Positions 51,446-59,602 of a stretch of DNA of 64,000 nt are shown piece by piece. The stretch's first letter is position 1; the number at the start of each line of letters is the position of its first letter. Origin of the DNA: Streptomyces sp. Tue6028 (GTDB lineage Bacteria > Actinomycetota > Actinomycetes > Streptomycetales > Streptomycetaceae); NCBI RefSeq assembly GCF_002300165.1, contig NZ_MLCE01000031.1, positions 62,001-126,000 on the forward strand. The letters run 5' to 3'. A model generated the notes under the pieces. That model ran no database searches. It saw only the letters and a list, made by a program, of their open reading frames with translations, and was not told where the DNA came from. Position numbers and translations under genes: made by a program.

Positions 51446-52113
51446 CCGCACTGCTGCGCTATCAGACCGCGCTCCTGATCCGCTCCCAGCGCTGGCTCCC
51501 GCCGTTCGTCCTGTACGCGGCGTTCCTCGCGATCGGTGTGCAGAGCGGGCAGCCGGTCCTCGACTCGCTCGGCTACACGGCCGCCGCACTGCTGCCCGTC
51601 GCCGCCTGGCTGGTCCGCGTCTGCGCGAGCGGCGAGCCCCCGGCGGCGCGCGCCTGTGCAGCGGCGGCCGTCGGACCGGCGCGGGCCCACCTGGCCTGCC
51701 TCGCGGTCGCGCTCGGGGCGGCCGTGGTCCTCGGTGCGACGGCCACGCCGGTCGTCACGGCGATCAGCGATCCGACGAGCGCGGACCACCACCGTCGGGT
51801 GCCGTGGGCCGCGGCGGTCGGCGCCGGGCTGCTCGCGACACTCGTGTGCGCGCTGCTCGGCACGGCGGTCGGCGCGCTCACGACCTGGCCACTGCTGCGT
51901 TCTCCGGGCCGTGCGGTCCCCGCGATGCTCCTCGCGGCGCTCCTGGCGCTCGTGCTGACGGGCTCGCCCGCCCACGCGGCGCTCACCGGACTGATCACCG
52001 GCTCACGGACCGGTACGGTCCCCGTGCCGCTGCTGCCCCTGACGGGCGCGGTCCTCCTCACGGCGGGCGCCCTCGCGGTGGCGTGCGCGCTCACCTCCCG
52101 CCGGTCGCCGTGA
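51442..52113 (+). CDS. ABC transporter membrane protein
   Basis: 223-residue integral membrane protein with about six spans (WLPPFVLYAAFLAIGV, LGYTAAALLPVAAWL, LACLAVALGAAVVLGATA, AAAVGAGLLATLVCALLGTAVGAL, AMLLAALLALVLTG, LTGAVLLTAGALAVACAL). It has no recognisable domain, but its ATGA overlap with the ATPase gene marks it as the permease partner. ATG 51442. Such small actinobacterial ABC pairs often export unknown compounds or peptides. Confidence 0.78.
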   Translation: MTALLRYQTALLIRSQRWLPPFVLYAAFLAIGVQSGQPVLDSLGYTAAALLPVAAWLVRVCASGEPPAARACAAAAVGPARAHLACLAVALGAAVVLGATATPVVTAISDPTSADHHRRVPWAAAVGAGLLATLVCALLGTAVGALTTWPLLRSPGRAVPAMLLAALLALVLTGSPAHAALTGLITGSRTGTVPVPLLPLTGAVLLTAGALAVACALTSRRSP

Positions 52114-52134
52114 ACCGGTGGCCGCCGGGGACGA

Positions 52135-52323
52135 TCAGCCGGAGCAGGCCGTGCGCTGCGCCTCCTGCCACTCGCAGACCGGGCAGAGCGTGATCCCCTT
52201 GTGCGACTCCGGGTACTCCGTGGGCTTGCGGCACAGCACGCACTCGGCGCGGGGGCCGTCCGCGGGGACGGCCTCGGGAGCCTCGGGGGCCGGGTCCGCC
52301 TGGGTGCCGCAGTAGTCGCTCAT
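52135..52323 (-). CDS. Small zinc-ribbon protein
   Basis: 62 residues with two CxxC pairs, ECVLCRKPTEYPESHKGITLCPVCEWQ, the form of a zinc ribbon, plus an acidic Pro/Ala N-terminus and Cys near the end. ATG 52323. It is cytoplasmic and small; a nucleic-acid or protein-binding role is plausible but unproven. It lies 33 bases downstream of the deacetylase gene on the same strand and may be co-transcribed with it. Confidence 0.72.
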   Translation of the reverse strand: MSDYCGTQADPAPEAPEAVPADGPRAECVLCRKPTEYPESHKGITLCPVCEWQEAQRTACSG

Positions 52324-52356
52324 GCCCCCAGGGTAGGGCGCACCTCGCGGGACCCG

Positions 52357-53217
52357 TCAGCGGCGGTGACCGGCGGCCGTCTGCCCGATGAGCTCGGACA
52401 CCTTCACGAACCGGTAGCCCTGCTTGCGCAGTTCGGGGACGATCGTCCGCAGCGCCTGCTCGGTGGTCGGTGCGGCGCTGCGCGTGCAGTGCATCACGAC
52501 CACGGAACCGGGCTTCACGCCCTCCAGCACCTGCCGGGCCACGGCGTCCGCGTCCGTCGCGAAGGCGTCACCGCTCACCACGTCCCACTGCACGGCGGTC
52601 ACGCCGACAGCGCTCAGGGCGCGCAGCGCCCGCTGGTCGTAACAGCCGCCCGGGAAGCGGAAGTAGGGCATCGCCTTGGGCACCCCGGCCTTCTTGAAGG
52701 CGGCGTAGGCCCGCTCCACGTCGCCGCGCATGTCCGCCTCGCCCACGGTCGGAAGCCCGTAGCAGTTGCCGGTGAAGGCGTAGTGGCTGTAGGAGTGGTT
52801 GGCGACCTCGAACAGCGGGTCCCGCCCGATGGCCCTGGCCTCCTGCGGATACTCCTCGGCCCACCGTCCGGTCATGAACACGGTGGCCGGGACCTTGAAT
52901 CCGCGCAGCGTGTCGATCAGCTGGGGATTGTCGAAGCGCTCGCCGGCCTCCGCGCGCGGCCCCTCGTCGGCGGTCATGTCGGCGTCGAAGGTGAGCGCGA
53001 CCGTCTTGTCCTGGGTCCGGGGCCCGTTGGTGAAGACGGGGGTCAGTCCGGCAGGGCCCGGTGCGAGTGTGGGCGGCTTCGACGGCGGGGCGGCGGCCGA
53101 GGCGGACTGCGCGGGGCGGGCGGCGTGCTGGGGGGAAGGTCCACCGCAGGCGGCGAGCGCGGCTCCGAGGGCTCCGACGGCACAGGTCACGGCGAATTGT
53201 CGTACTGAGATGGTCAC
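52357..53217 (-). CDS. Polysaccharide deacetylase-family lipoprotein (NodB domain)
   Basis: 286 residues with a lipobox LAAC (GALGAALAACGGPSP) and Pro/Ala linker. The NodB fold begins TVALTFDADMTADEG (catalytic and metal Asp), continues VANHSYSHYAFTG (metal His pair), RFPGGCYDQ and HCTRSAAPTTEQALRTIVPEL. Family enzymes remove N-acetyl groups from peptidoglycan or other wall polysaccharide, outside the cell. GTG 53217 has no ribosome site; a GATAGT -10-like box is eight bases upstream, suggesting leaderless transcription. Confidence 0.85.
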   Translation of the reverse strand: MTISVRQFAVTCAVGALGAALAACGGPSPQHAARPAQSASAAAPPSKPPTLAPGPAGLTPVFTNGPRTQDKTVALTFDADMTADEGPRAEAGERFDNPQLIDTLRGFKVPATVFMTGRWAEEYPQEARAIGRDPLFEVANHSYSHYAFTGNCYGLPTVGEADMRGDVERAYAAFKKAGVPKAMPYFRFPGGCYDQRALRALSAVGVTAVQWDVVSGDAFATDADAVARQVLEGVKPGSVVVMHCTRSAAPTTEQALRTIVPELRKQGYRFVKVSELIGQTAAGHRR

Positions 53218-53463
53218 ATAATGAAACTATCGTCGTAAATGTGACTATTTGCTCCTTACGGGGCTGTGTCGTGCGCCCGCGGCCGCGAAGTCACCCGGCT
53301 GGAGCCGCGCACGCGTCCCGGTGACGGCCGCGTGTCCGCCGGCCCTGCGGGAAGGGCCGACGGGCACGCGGCGGTGGTGTCGTGCGAGGGGACGAGAGCC
53401 CGCGCACCGTGCCGGGCGGCCGGGAGCGTCGTGGGAGCGCCGGCGGCCGAGGGTCGTCGCGGC

Positions 53464-54684
53464 TCAGGTCGCCTCGTCGAGCAGGTCGGCGGCGTGGGCG
53501 TCGACGACTCGCCGCAGACGGCTCAGCACCTCCCCGACCTGACGGGTCCCGAGGCGGCGGCCGTCGCGCAGCCGCAGCGAGATCTCGTCGGCGCCCTCCT
53601 TCGGGCCGATCACCGCCTGGTAGGGGACGAGGCGGGCGGCGCGCACCCGCGCCGCCAGGGTGCCCTGCTCAGGGCCCGCGACCTCGGCCCGCAGCCCCTG
53701 GTCGCGACAGCGGCGCACGAGCGCCGCGGCCCGGTGGGCCTCGGCGTCGGAGACCGGCAGGGCCACCAGCTGGGTGGGGGCGAGCCAGGCCGGGAAGGCG
53801 CCGCCGTGCACCTCGATGAGATGGGCGACGGCCCGCTCCAGGCTGCCGACGACACTGCGGTGGACCATCACCGGCCGGTGCTTCGCGCCGTCGGGGCCGG
53901 TGTAGTGCAGGCCGAAGCGCTCCGGCTGGTGGAAGTCGACCTGCACGGTGGACAGGGTGGATTCGCGGCCCGCCGGGTCCGCGACCTGGACGTCGATCTT
54001 GGGGCCGTAGAACGCGGCCTCGCCCTCGACGGCCTCGTAGGCCACCTCCGCGCGGTCGAGGACCTCGCGCAGCACCGCGGCCGACCGGCGCCACAGCTCC
54101 GGGTCGGCGACGTACTTCCCGCCGGGGCCGGGCAGCGACAGTCGGTAGCGGGCCGCCCGCACGCCCATCGCCTCGTAGGCCCGGCGGATCAACCCCAGTG
54201 CGGCGTCGGCCTCTTCGGCGACCTGGTCCGGGGTGCAGAAGATGTGCGCGTCGTTGAGCTGGATCGAGCGGACGCGGGTGAGCCCGCCGAGCACGCCGGA
54301 CGGCTCGGAGCGGTACATGGCGCCCAACTCGGCCATGCGGAGCGGCAGCTCGCGGTAGCTGTGCGCGCGGGAGCGGTAGATGAGCGCGTGGTGGGGGCAC
54401 AGGCTCGGCCGCAGGACGACCTGCTCGCCGCCGAGGTCCATCGGCGGGAACATGTCGTCGCTGTAGTGCGACCAGTGCCCCGACATCTCGTACAGCTCGC
54501 GCTTGCCGAGCACCGGCGAGTACACATGCCGGTAGCCGGCCCGCCGCTCGGCGTCGCGGACGTATTCCTCCAGGGCGTGCCGTACGGCGGCGCCGTCCGG
54601 CAGCCAGTACGGCAGTCCCGCGCCCATCAGGGGGTCGGTGTCGAACAGGTCCAGTTCACGGCCGAGTCGGCGGTGGTCGTGCAC
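53464..54684 (-). CDS. thrS: Threonyl-tRNA synthetase, short form without TGS and editing domains
   Basis: 406 residues, against about 640-660 for a full ThrRS. It starts directly at the catalytic core. Class II motif 1 is around VRHALEEYVRDAE, motif 2 is RMAELGAMYRSEPSGVLGGLTRVR, motif 3 is VHRSVVGSLERAVAHLI. Zinc ligands Cys96 (RPSLCPHH), His147 (NDAHIFC) and His275 (PVMVHRS) are all present, and the C-terminal anticodon domain ends the protein. It can be expected to charge tRNA but not to edit Ser-tRNA. GTG 54684 has GGAG six bases upstream. It is preceded by a Thr-codon leader peptide and hairpins. Probably a second ThrRS. Confidence 0.85.
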   Translation of the reverse strand: MHDHRRLGRELDLFDTDPLMGAGLPYWLPDGAAVRHALEEYVRDAERRAGYRHVYSPVLGKRELYEMSGHWSHYSDDMFPPMDLGGEQVVLRPSLCPHHALIYRSRAHSYRELPLRMAELGAMYRSEPSGVLGGLTRVRSIQLNDAHIFCTPDQVAEEADAALGLIRRAYEAMGVRAARYRLSLPGPGGKYVADPELWRRSAAVLREVLDRAEVAYEAVEGEAAFYGPKIDVQVADPAGRESTLSTVQVDFHQPERFGLHYTGPDGAKHRPVMVHRSVVGSLERAVAHLIEVHGGAFPAWLAPTQLVALPVSDAEAHRAAALVRRCRDQGLRAEVAGPEQGTLAARVRAARLVPYQAVIGPKEGADEISLRLRDGRRLGTRQVGEVLSRLRRVVDAHAADLLDEAT

Positions 54685-54724
54685 GGTGCTCTCCTCGCTC
54701 GGGGGAGGCGAGCGCCCGCACGAC

Positions 54725-54754
54725 GAAGCCCCGGGGCACTCGCCCCGGGGCTTC
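54725..54754 (-). terminator. Attenuator hairpin before thrS
   Basis: GAAGCCCCGGGGC pairs with GCCCCGGGGCTTC around a four-base loop, a perfect 13-bp stem between the leader peptide and thrS. A competing pairing of GTCCCGG (54784-54778) with CCGGGGC (54748-54742) would break it. Confidence 0.78.
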
Positions 54755-54769
54755 GGACTCAGTCAGCAG

Positions 54770-54823
54770 TCAGCGCGCCGGGACACTCTCCGGCGTCGTC
54801 GTGTTCATGGCGGCACGCTGCAT
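54770..54823 (-). CDS. Threonine-rich leader peptide of thrS (putative)
   Basis: A 17-codon frame, MQRAAMNTTTPESVPAR, with three consecutive Thr ACG codons, ending before the thrS attenuator. A TACGGT -10-like box (54836-54831) is seven bases upstream of the ATG at 54823, so the transcript probably begins on the start codon. An inner start at 54808 gives MNTTTPESVPAR. Three Thr codons in a leader of a threonyl-tRNA synthetase gene fit ribosome-mediated attenuation: stalling for lack of Thr-tRNA would free the antiterminator. Peptide itself probably has no other function. Confidence 0.7.
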   Translation of the reverse strand: MQRAAMNTTTPESVPAR

Positions 54824-54864
54824 GGTCCCGACCGTAACAAGGCGGCGGGGGCCCCGCACCGGAT

Positions 54865-55965
54865 TTATCCGCCGCCCGGTACGTCGCGGCCGGCGGGGTC
54901 GTCGTGCCCGAAGATCCCGCGCGGGTCACCCTTCGGGTCACCGGGGCCCGCGGCGAGTCCGAGCTGGTCGGGTTCGGCGGTGAGTTCGAGCTCGTCGGGT
55001 TCGGCGGTGAGGCCGAGCTCGTCCGGTTCGGCGGTGAGGCCGGGGCCACTCGGTTCGGCGGCGGGCGGGGGTCCGTCCGGAGCGGCCGTCGGCCGGAGTC
55101 CGTCGGTCTCGGCGGTGAGTTCCCCGGGAGCGTCGGACCGCCCCGGCGTCGTGTCCCCGGCCGGGCGCGGCAGCCTGTCCGCGGGAGCAGCGGGCTGCGT
55201 CTGCCCTGCCTGCGCCTTCTCCAGGAACCTGAGGAGCTCCACCGGGAAGGGGAGCACGAGCGTCGAGTTCTTCTCGGCCGCGACGGCCACCACCGTCTGC
55301 AGCAGCCGCAGCTGGAGCGCCGCGGGCTGCTCGGACATCACCCCGGCCGCCTCCGCCAGTTTTCTGGAGGCCTGGAGTTCCGCGTCCGCGTTGATGATCC
55401 GGGCGCGGCGCTCGCGGTCGGCCTCGGCCTGCCGGGCCATGGACCGCTTCATCGTCTCCGGCAGCGACACGTCCTTGATCTCCACGCGGTCGATCTGCAC
55501 GCCCCAGCCGATCGCGGGGCTGTCGATCATCAGCTCCAGGCCCTGGTTGAGCTTCTCGCGGTTGGACAGCAGGTCGTCCAGGTCGCTCTTGCCGATGATG
55601 GACCGCAAGGAGGTCTGTGCCATCTGCGAGACCGCGAAACGGTAGTCCTCGACCTGGATGACCGCGTTCGCCGCGTCGACCACCTTGAAGTAGACGACCG
55701 CGTCGACCCGCACGGTCACGTTGTCCCGTGTGATGCCCTCCTGCGCCGGCACGGGCAGGGTCACGATCTGCATGTTGACCTTGTGCATCCGGTCGACGAC
55801 CGGGATCACCGTCGTGAAGCCCGGCGGGCGCACGTTCCCCGCGAGCCTGCCCAGCCGGAAGACCACACCGCGCTCGTACTGCTTGACGACCCGGGCCGCC
55901 GCGGCGAAGTAGACCAGACCGGCCGAAGCCGTGGCCACGCACGCGACGACGAGTTCTTCGACCAT
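54865..55965 (-). CDS. SPFH/band 7 (slipin/stomatin-like) membrane protein
   Basis: 366 residues. One N-terminal span (LVVACVATASAGLVYFAAAA) is followed by the SPFH core, ARVVKQYERGVVFRLGRLAG, RMHKVNMQIVTLPVPAQEGITRDNVTVRVDAVVYFKVVD and VQIDRVEIKDVSLPETMKRSMARQAEADRERRARII. A helical segment follows (to about 270), then a 100-residue acidic Pro-rich tail with the repeat ELTAEPDEL. Stomatin-like proteins scaffold membrane microdomains. ATG 55965 follows AAGGGGG. The tail repeats are unusual for the family. Confidence 0.87.
   Translation of the reverse strand: MVEELVVACVATASAGLVYFAAAARVVKQYERGVVFRLGRLAGNVRPPGFTTVIPVVDRMHKVNMQIVTLPVPAQEGITRDNVTVRVDAVVYFKVVDAANAVIQVEDYRFAVSQMAQTSLRSIIGKSDLDDLLSNREKLNQGLELMIDSPAIGWGVQIDRVEIKDVSLPETMKRSMARQAEADRERRARIINADAELQASRKLAEAAGVMSEQPAALQLRLLQTVVAVAAEKNSTLVLPFPVELLRFLEKAQAGQTQPAAPADRLPRPAGDTTPGRSDAPGELTAETDGLRPTAAPDGPPPAAEPSGPGLTAEPDELGLTAEPDELELTAEPDQLGLAAGPGDPKGDPRGIFGHDDPAGRDVPGGG
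54960..55050 (-). repeat. 27-bp repeat in the SPFH gene
   Basis: About three 27-bp units encoding LTAEPDEL(G/E) near the C-terminus, slightly diverged, inside the disordered tail. Confidence 0.8.
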
Positions 55966-56101
55966 GACGACCCCCTTCCGAGCCGCCCGGCACACCCGTC
56001 GAGTATGCCCAACATGTCCACTTTACGTCGTAGGGCCGGGCTGCCGTGCGGCGGCCCGGCCCCGTGCGGGAGCCCGCGCGGGGCGGGCTCCCGTGCGCGG
56101 T

Positions 56102-57556
56102 TCAGCGCCCCGGCGTGATCTTCACCGGCTCGACCCCCGCCGCGCTGTGCCGCTCCGACCAGGTCTCCAGCGCCGTCCGGCACGCGTGGTCCAGATGGTG
56201 CAGTCCGGACAGGTCCAGCTCGACCGGCCGGTCCTGGGGCAGCGCCTCCAGGCTGTCGAGGATCTTCGGCAGCCGCAGGAACGTCGCGTTGCCCGAGAGG
56301 TACACCTGGACCGGGCCCGCCCCCTTGTCTATGACGTCGAGGCGGACCTGGGAGGCCTCCCAGGCCGTCTTGCCCACGGCGAGCGCCATCCCGATCAGGA
56401 CCCCCTCGAACATGCTGACGGCGACGATCGACACCGCGGTGACGACGAGGACCAGCGCCTCGCCCCGGTGCTCGCGCCACAGCGACGCGATCTCGCGCAG
56501 CGGGATCAGCCGCCAGCCCGCGTGCACCAGGACGCCCGCGAGGGCGGGCAGCGGGATGACGCCGAGCGCGGCGGGCAGCAGCGCCGCGAACAGCAGCAGC
56601 CACACGCCGTGCAGGACGCGGGAGGCCTTGGTCCGCGCGCCCGCCCGGACGTTCGCCGAACTGCGGACGATCACCGCGGTCATCGGCAGGGCACCGAGGA
56701 TCCCGCAGACCGTGTTGCCCGCGCCCTGGGCCATCAGCTCCTGGTCGTACCGGGTCCGTGGCCCGTCGTGCAGCCGGTCCACGGCCGCCGCGCTGAACAG
56801 GGACTCGGCGGACGCGATCAGCGTGAAGGCGAGGATCGTGCCGAGGACACCGACGTGCCCGAGCTCGCCGAACGTGTCGAGCGGCGGCGGCTGGACCGAC
56901 TCCAGCAGTCCGTGCACCTCCACCCTCGCGACGGGAAGCCCGAACACGGACACGGCAAGGGTGGCGAGGGCGACCGCGCCGAGCGCCGCCGGAACCGCGC
57001 GGACGCGCCGCGGCAGCCGGGGCCACAGCACCAGGACGACCACGGTGCCGGCGCCGAGCCCGAGCGAGGCCAGTGCCTCGGTGCTCCGCACGGCGTCCGC
57101 CAGCGCCCCCGGCAGCCCGGTGATCTTGTCGAGCCCGGACGCCGGTGCCTTCAGGCCCGCCATCGAGTAGAGCTGGCCGGCGATCAGCACGAGCCCGATC
57201 CCGGCCAGCATGCCTTCGACGACGGAGACCGAGATCGCCCGGAACCAGCGCCCCAGCTTCAGGGCGCCCATGAGCAGCTGGAGCAGGCCCGTCGCGAGCA
57301 CGACGACCCCGAGGACGGGGAGGCCGTACTCGCGTACGGCCTCGAAGACCAGGACGGTCAGCCCGGCGGCCGGCCCCGACACCTGGAGGCTGCTGCCGCG
57401 CATCGATCCGGTGACGAGGCCGCCCACGATGCCGGTGACCAGGCCGAGTTCGGCGGGTACGCCGGAGGCGACGGCGACGCCCACGCACAGGGGCAGGGCG
57501 ACCAGGAACACCACGACCGACGCGGCGAAGTCCTGCCGCAGGTGGGGGAAGGCCAT
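56102..57556 (-). CDS. SulP/SLC26 inorganic anion transporter with STAS domain
   Basis: 484 residues. The SulP transmembrane core (about 10-400) starts LRQDFAASVVVFLVALPLCVGVAVASGVPAELGLVTGI and includes GRWFRAISVSVVEGMLAGIG and SSANVRAGARTKASRVLHG. A C-terminal STAS domain (VYLSGNATFLRLPKILDSLEALPQDRPVELDLSGLHHLD) follows. Family members carry bicarbonate or sulfate. A carbonic-anhydrase-like fragment ends eight bases before ATG 57556, so bicarbonate is plausible. GTGAGG overlapping the upstream stop is the ribosome site. Confidence 0.87.
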   Translation of the reverse strand: MAFPHLRQDFAASVVVFLVALPLCVGVAVASGVPAELGLVTGIVGGLVTGSMRGSSLQVSGPAAGLTVLVFEAVREYGLPVLGVVVLATGLLQLLMGALKLGRWFRAISVSVVEGMLAGIGLVLIAGQLYSMAGLKAPASGLDKITGLPGALADAVRSTEALASLGLGAGTVVVLVLWPRLPRRVRAVPAALGAVALATLAVSVFGLPVARVEVHGLLESVQPPPLDTFGELGHVGVLGTILAFTLIASAESLFSAAAVDRLHDGPRTRYDQELMAQGAGNTVCGILGALPMTAVIVRSSANVRAGARTKASRVLHGVWLLLFAALLPAALGVIPLPALAGVLVHAGWRLIPLREIASLWREHRGEALVLVVTAVSIVAVSMFEGVLIGMALAVGKTAWEASQVRLDVIDKGAGPVQVYLSGNATFLRLPKILDSLEALPQDRPVELDLSGLHHLDHACRTALETWSERHSAAGVEPVKITPGR

Positions 57557-57564
57557 CGTGCGCC

Positions 57565-57843
57565 TCACAGCGCCTCGAAGGTGTCGGTGTCCGGCCGGTG
57601 AGCGCGTACGGCACCGGTGTGGACCTCGTCGGTCGGCCGGTCCGGGGTGGGGGGAGGGACGATGTCGCCCGCGGTGCGCAGCTCGAAGAGCCGCCCGGGA
57701 CGGGCGCCGGTGATCAGGGCCGGGACGACCCTGGAGTCGGAGCAGGTGACGAAGAGGACCTGCGGGGACCGGCCGTGGGCGAGCGAGGCCAAGTCGTCGG
57801 GCCGCCGGCCGAGGGAGCGGGGGTGGTCGATGAGGGGTTGCAT
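57565..57843 (-). pseudogene. Truncated beta-carbonic anhydrase fragment
   Basis: 92 residues against about 200-220 for a beta-carbonic anhydrase. The first half of the fold is intact: QVLFVTCSDSRVVPALITGARPGRLFELRTAGDIVPP, with the zinc Cys34 and the Asp36/Arg38 pair. The second zinc motif (HxxC) is absent; the chain turns into DRPTDEVHTGAVRAHRPDTDT and stops. So it cannot hold zinc in the usual way. ATG 57843 has AGGAGG. The frame is neatly kept and coupled to the SulP gene, so it may be expressed as a short chaperone or regulator rather than being dead. Confidence 0.75.
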
Positions 57844-57913
57844 GTCGGATCCTCCTGGCGCGCCCTGTGGGCGCGTCGGCTTGCACAACGGAGCGTGGGG
57901 GGAATCGCTCCGC

Positions 57914-58252
57914 TCAGCATCGGAAGACCTGAAGCCCCTCCGGGGAGTGCGCGGCCGGGGATCTCGGCGTGCGGGGGTGCGAGGCGGCGCCCGGGACGGG
58001 GGAGCGCGTGGCCGCGGGGCCGTCCACCGACAGCGGGTGCGACGGCGGTTCGGGTACGAGGTCCTCGTCGCGCGCGTGCCGACGGGCCCCGGGGGCCGGA
58101 GCGGCCTTGTGCGGATGCTCGGTCTCGGCGCAGGCGACGGTCTCCCCCCTGTGCACGGACGCGAACGTGTCGGCTGGGCCGAGGAGTTGCAGAAGGATCA
58201 GCACGGCGGCGAGCGCCGTGAACAGGGTCCGGGCCGTCCTGCCTCGTAACAT
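57914..58252 (-). CDS. Small secreted/membrane protein of unknown function
   Basis: 112 residues. It has a signal anchor (TLFTALAAVLILLQLLGPADTFA) and then a hydrophilic His/Pro/Ala-rich part with ACAETEHPHKAAP and C-terminal VFRC. One Cys near each end could form a disulfide or bind metal; this is a guess. ATG 58252 has GGAAGGGGGG upstream. It is 70 bases before the carbonic-anhydrase fragment on the same strand. No family recognised. Confidence 0.62.
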   Translation of the reverse strand: MLRGRTARTLFTALAAVLILLQLLGPADTFASVHRGETVACAETEHPHKAAPAPGARRHARDEDLVPEPPSHPLSVDGPAATRSPVPGAASHPRTPRSPAAHSPEGLQVFRC

Positions 58253-58304
58253 GCGCCCCCCTTCCGGCGGTTCGCGCACGCCGGGAGTCGGCGCGTACAA
58301 GTAC

Positions 58305-58335
58305 GTTAACCCGCCGAGTCGTTTGCGCGGTTAAC
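58305..58335. promoter_or_regulatory. Inverted repeat GTTAACC/GGTTAAC
   Basis: GTTAACC (58305-58311) and GGTTAAC (58329-58335) form a 31-base imperfect palindrome, 52 bases ahead of the small secreted protein gene. The AT-rich arms and position suggest an operator. Confidence 0.55.
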
Positions 58336-58393
58336 TCCACGTTTCACCCGCGAAGTGCGCCCGAAAGGGGTCGTGCAGTTGGCGTGATCCGGT

Positions 58394-58416
58394 GCTCGGG
58401 GACGGTGGCCCCGAGC
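58394..58416. terminator. Terminator after the ZapE-like gene
   Basis: GCTCGGGG (58394-58401) pairs with CCCCGAGC (58409-58416), 49 bases beyond the stop of the minus-strand gene. Confidence 0.7.
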
Positions 58417-58464
58417 GTGCCGGCGGAGGGCCGGGGCCCGGCCTCGGGGGCGCCCCGAAACCCC

Positions 58465-59565
58465 CTAGTTGTGGACGATGTCCTTGGCGTCCCGGGCCAG
58501 CGCGGTGAGTCGGGAGATTGCGCGGAAGTACTTCTTGCGATAGCCGCCGTTCAGCATCTCCTCGCTGAACAGCTGGTCGAAGGGCTTCCCGGAGGCGAGG
58601 ACCGGCACCTCCCGGTCGTACAGGCGGTCGGCGAGCACGACCAGCCGCAGCGCCGTGGACTGGTCCGGGACCGGCTGCACGTCGGTGAGGCAGACGGCCC
58701 GGACGCCGTCCGTCAGGGCGCCGTACCGGCTGGGGTGGACGCGTGCGAGGTGGTCCAGCAGGTGCGGGAAGTCGTCCAGGGAGGCGCCGTCGGTGGCGTA
58801 CGCGGTCTTGGTGACCTGCTCGTCGGAGAACGGTGCCGGGGCCTCGGGCAGCCCGCGGTGGCGGTAGTCCTCGCCGTCGATGCGCAGCGGCCGGAAGCGC
58901 GCCGACAGGCCCTGGATCTCGCGCAGGAAGTCGGCGGCGGCGAACCGGCCCTCGCCGAGCTTGCCCGGCAGTGTGTTCGAGGTGGCCGCGAGGGCCACGC
59001 CCGCGTCGACGAGCTTGCCGAGCAGCGTGGAGACCAGGACGGTGTCGCCCGGGTCGTCGAGCTCGAACTCGTCGATGCACAGGAGACGGTGCCCGGAGAG
59101 GGTCTGCACGGTCTTCTGGAAGCCGAGCGCGCCGACCAGGTTGGTCAGCTCCACGAAGGTTCCGAAGGCCTTGAGCGAGGGCTCCGCGGGGGTCGCGTGC
59201 CACAGAGAGGCCAGGAGGTGGGTCTTGCCGACGCCGTATCCGCCGTCGAGGTAGACGCCGCGGGGGCCGGCGGGCGACTTCTTCGCGGCCTTGCCGAAGC
59301 CGAACAGCTTGCGCTTGGGGGCGCCGACGGCGTGCGCCCCGCCGAGTCCGCCGGCGAAGCCTTCGAGGACGCCTACGGCCTCGGTCTGGCTCGGCTGGTT
59401 CGGGTCCGGGATGTAGGTGGCGAAGCGGACCGAGTCGAAGCGCGGCGGCGGCACCATCTCGGCGACGAGCCGGTCGGCGGGGACGTGGGGCTCGCGGGCG
59501 CACAGTGACAGCGGAGTCGCTTCGGGTATCGGGCCGATCCCGGAGGCGGTGGTGGTGGACGACAC
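58465..59565 (-). CDS. zapE: ZapE/AFG1-like AAA+ ATPase
   Basis: 366 residues. Walker A GGYGVGKTHLL (108-118) and Walker B LLCIDEFELDDPGD, with AATSNTLPGKLGEG as sensor, match the AFG1/ZapE family. GRFAAADFLREIQGLSARFRPLRIDGEDYRHRG is the family signature. In E. coli ZapE acts in cell division; in actinobacteria its role is uncertain. GTG 59565 is preferred because a TAGAGT -10-like box ends eight bases upstream, suggesting leaderless transcription; GTG 59571 would leave only two bases. Divergent from the RibD-like gene. Confidence 0.87.
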   Translation of the reverse strand: MSSTTTASGIGPIPEATPLSLCAREPHVPADRLVAEMVPPPRFDSVRFATYIPDPNQPSQTEAVGVLEGFAGGLGGAHAVGAPKRKLFGFGKAAKKSPAGPRGVYLDGGYGVGKTHLLASLWHATPAEPSLKAFGTFVELTNLVGALGFQKTVQTLSGHRLLCIDEFELDDPGDTVLVSTLLGKLVDAGVALAATSNTLPGKLGEGRFAAADFLREIQGLSARFRPLRIDGEDYRHRGLPEAPAPFSDEQVTKTAYATDGASLDDFPHLLDHLARVHPSRYGALTDGVRAVCLTDVQPVPDQSTALRLVVLADRLYDREVPVLASGKPFDQLFSEEMLNGGYRKKYFRAISRLTALARDAKDIVHN

Positions 59566-59602
59566 GGTCACCCACTCTAAGCGCCGTGCCACACTGCGCG
59601 TC

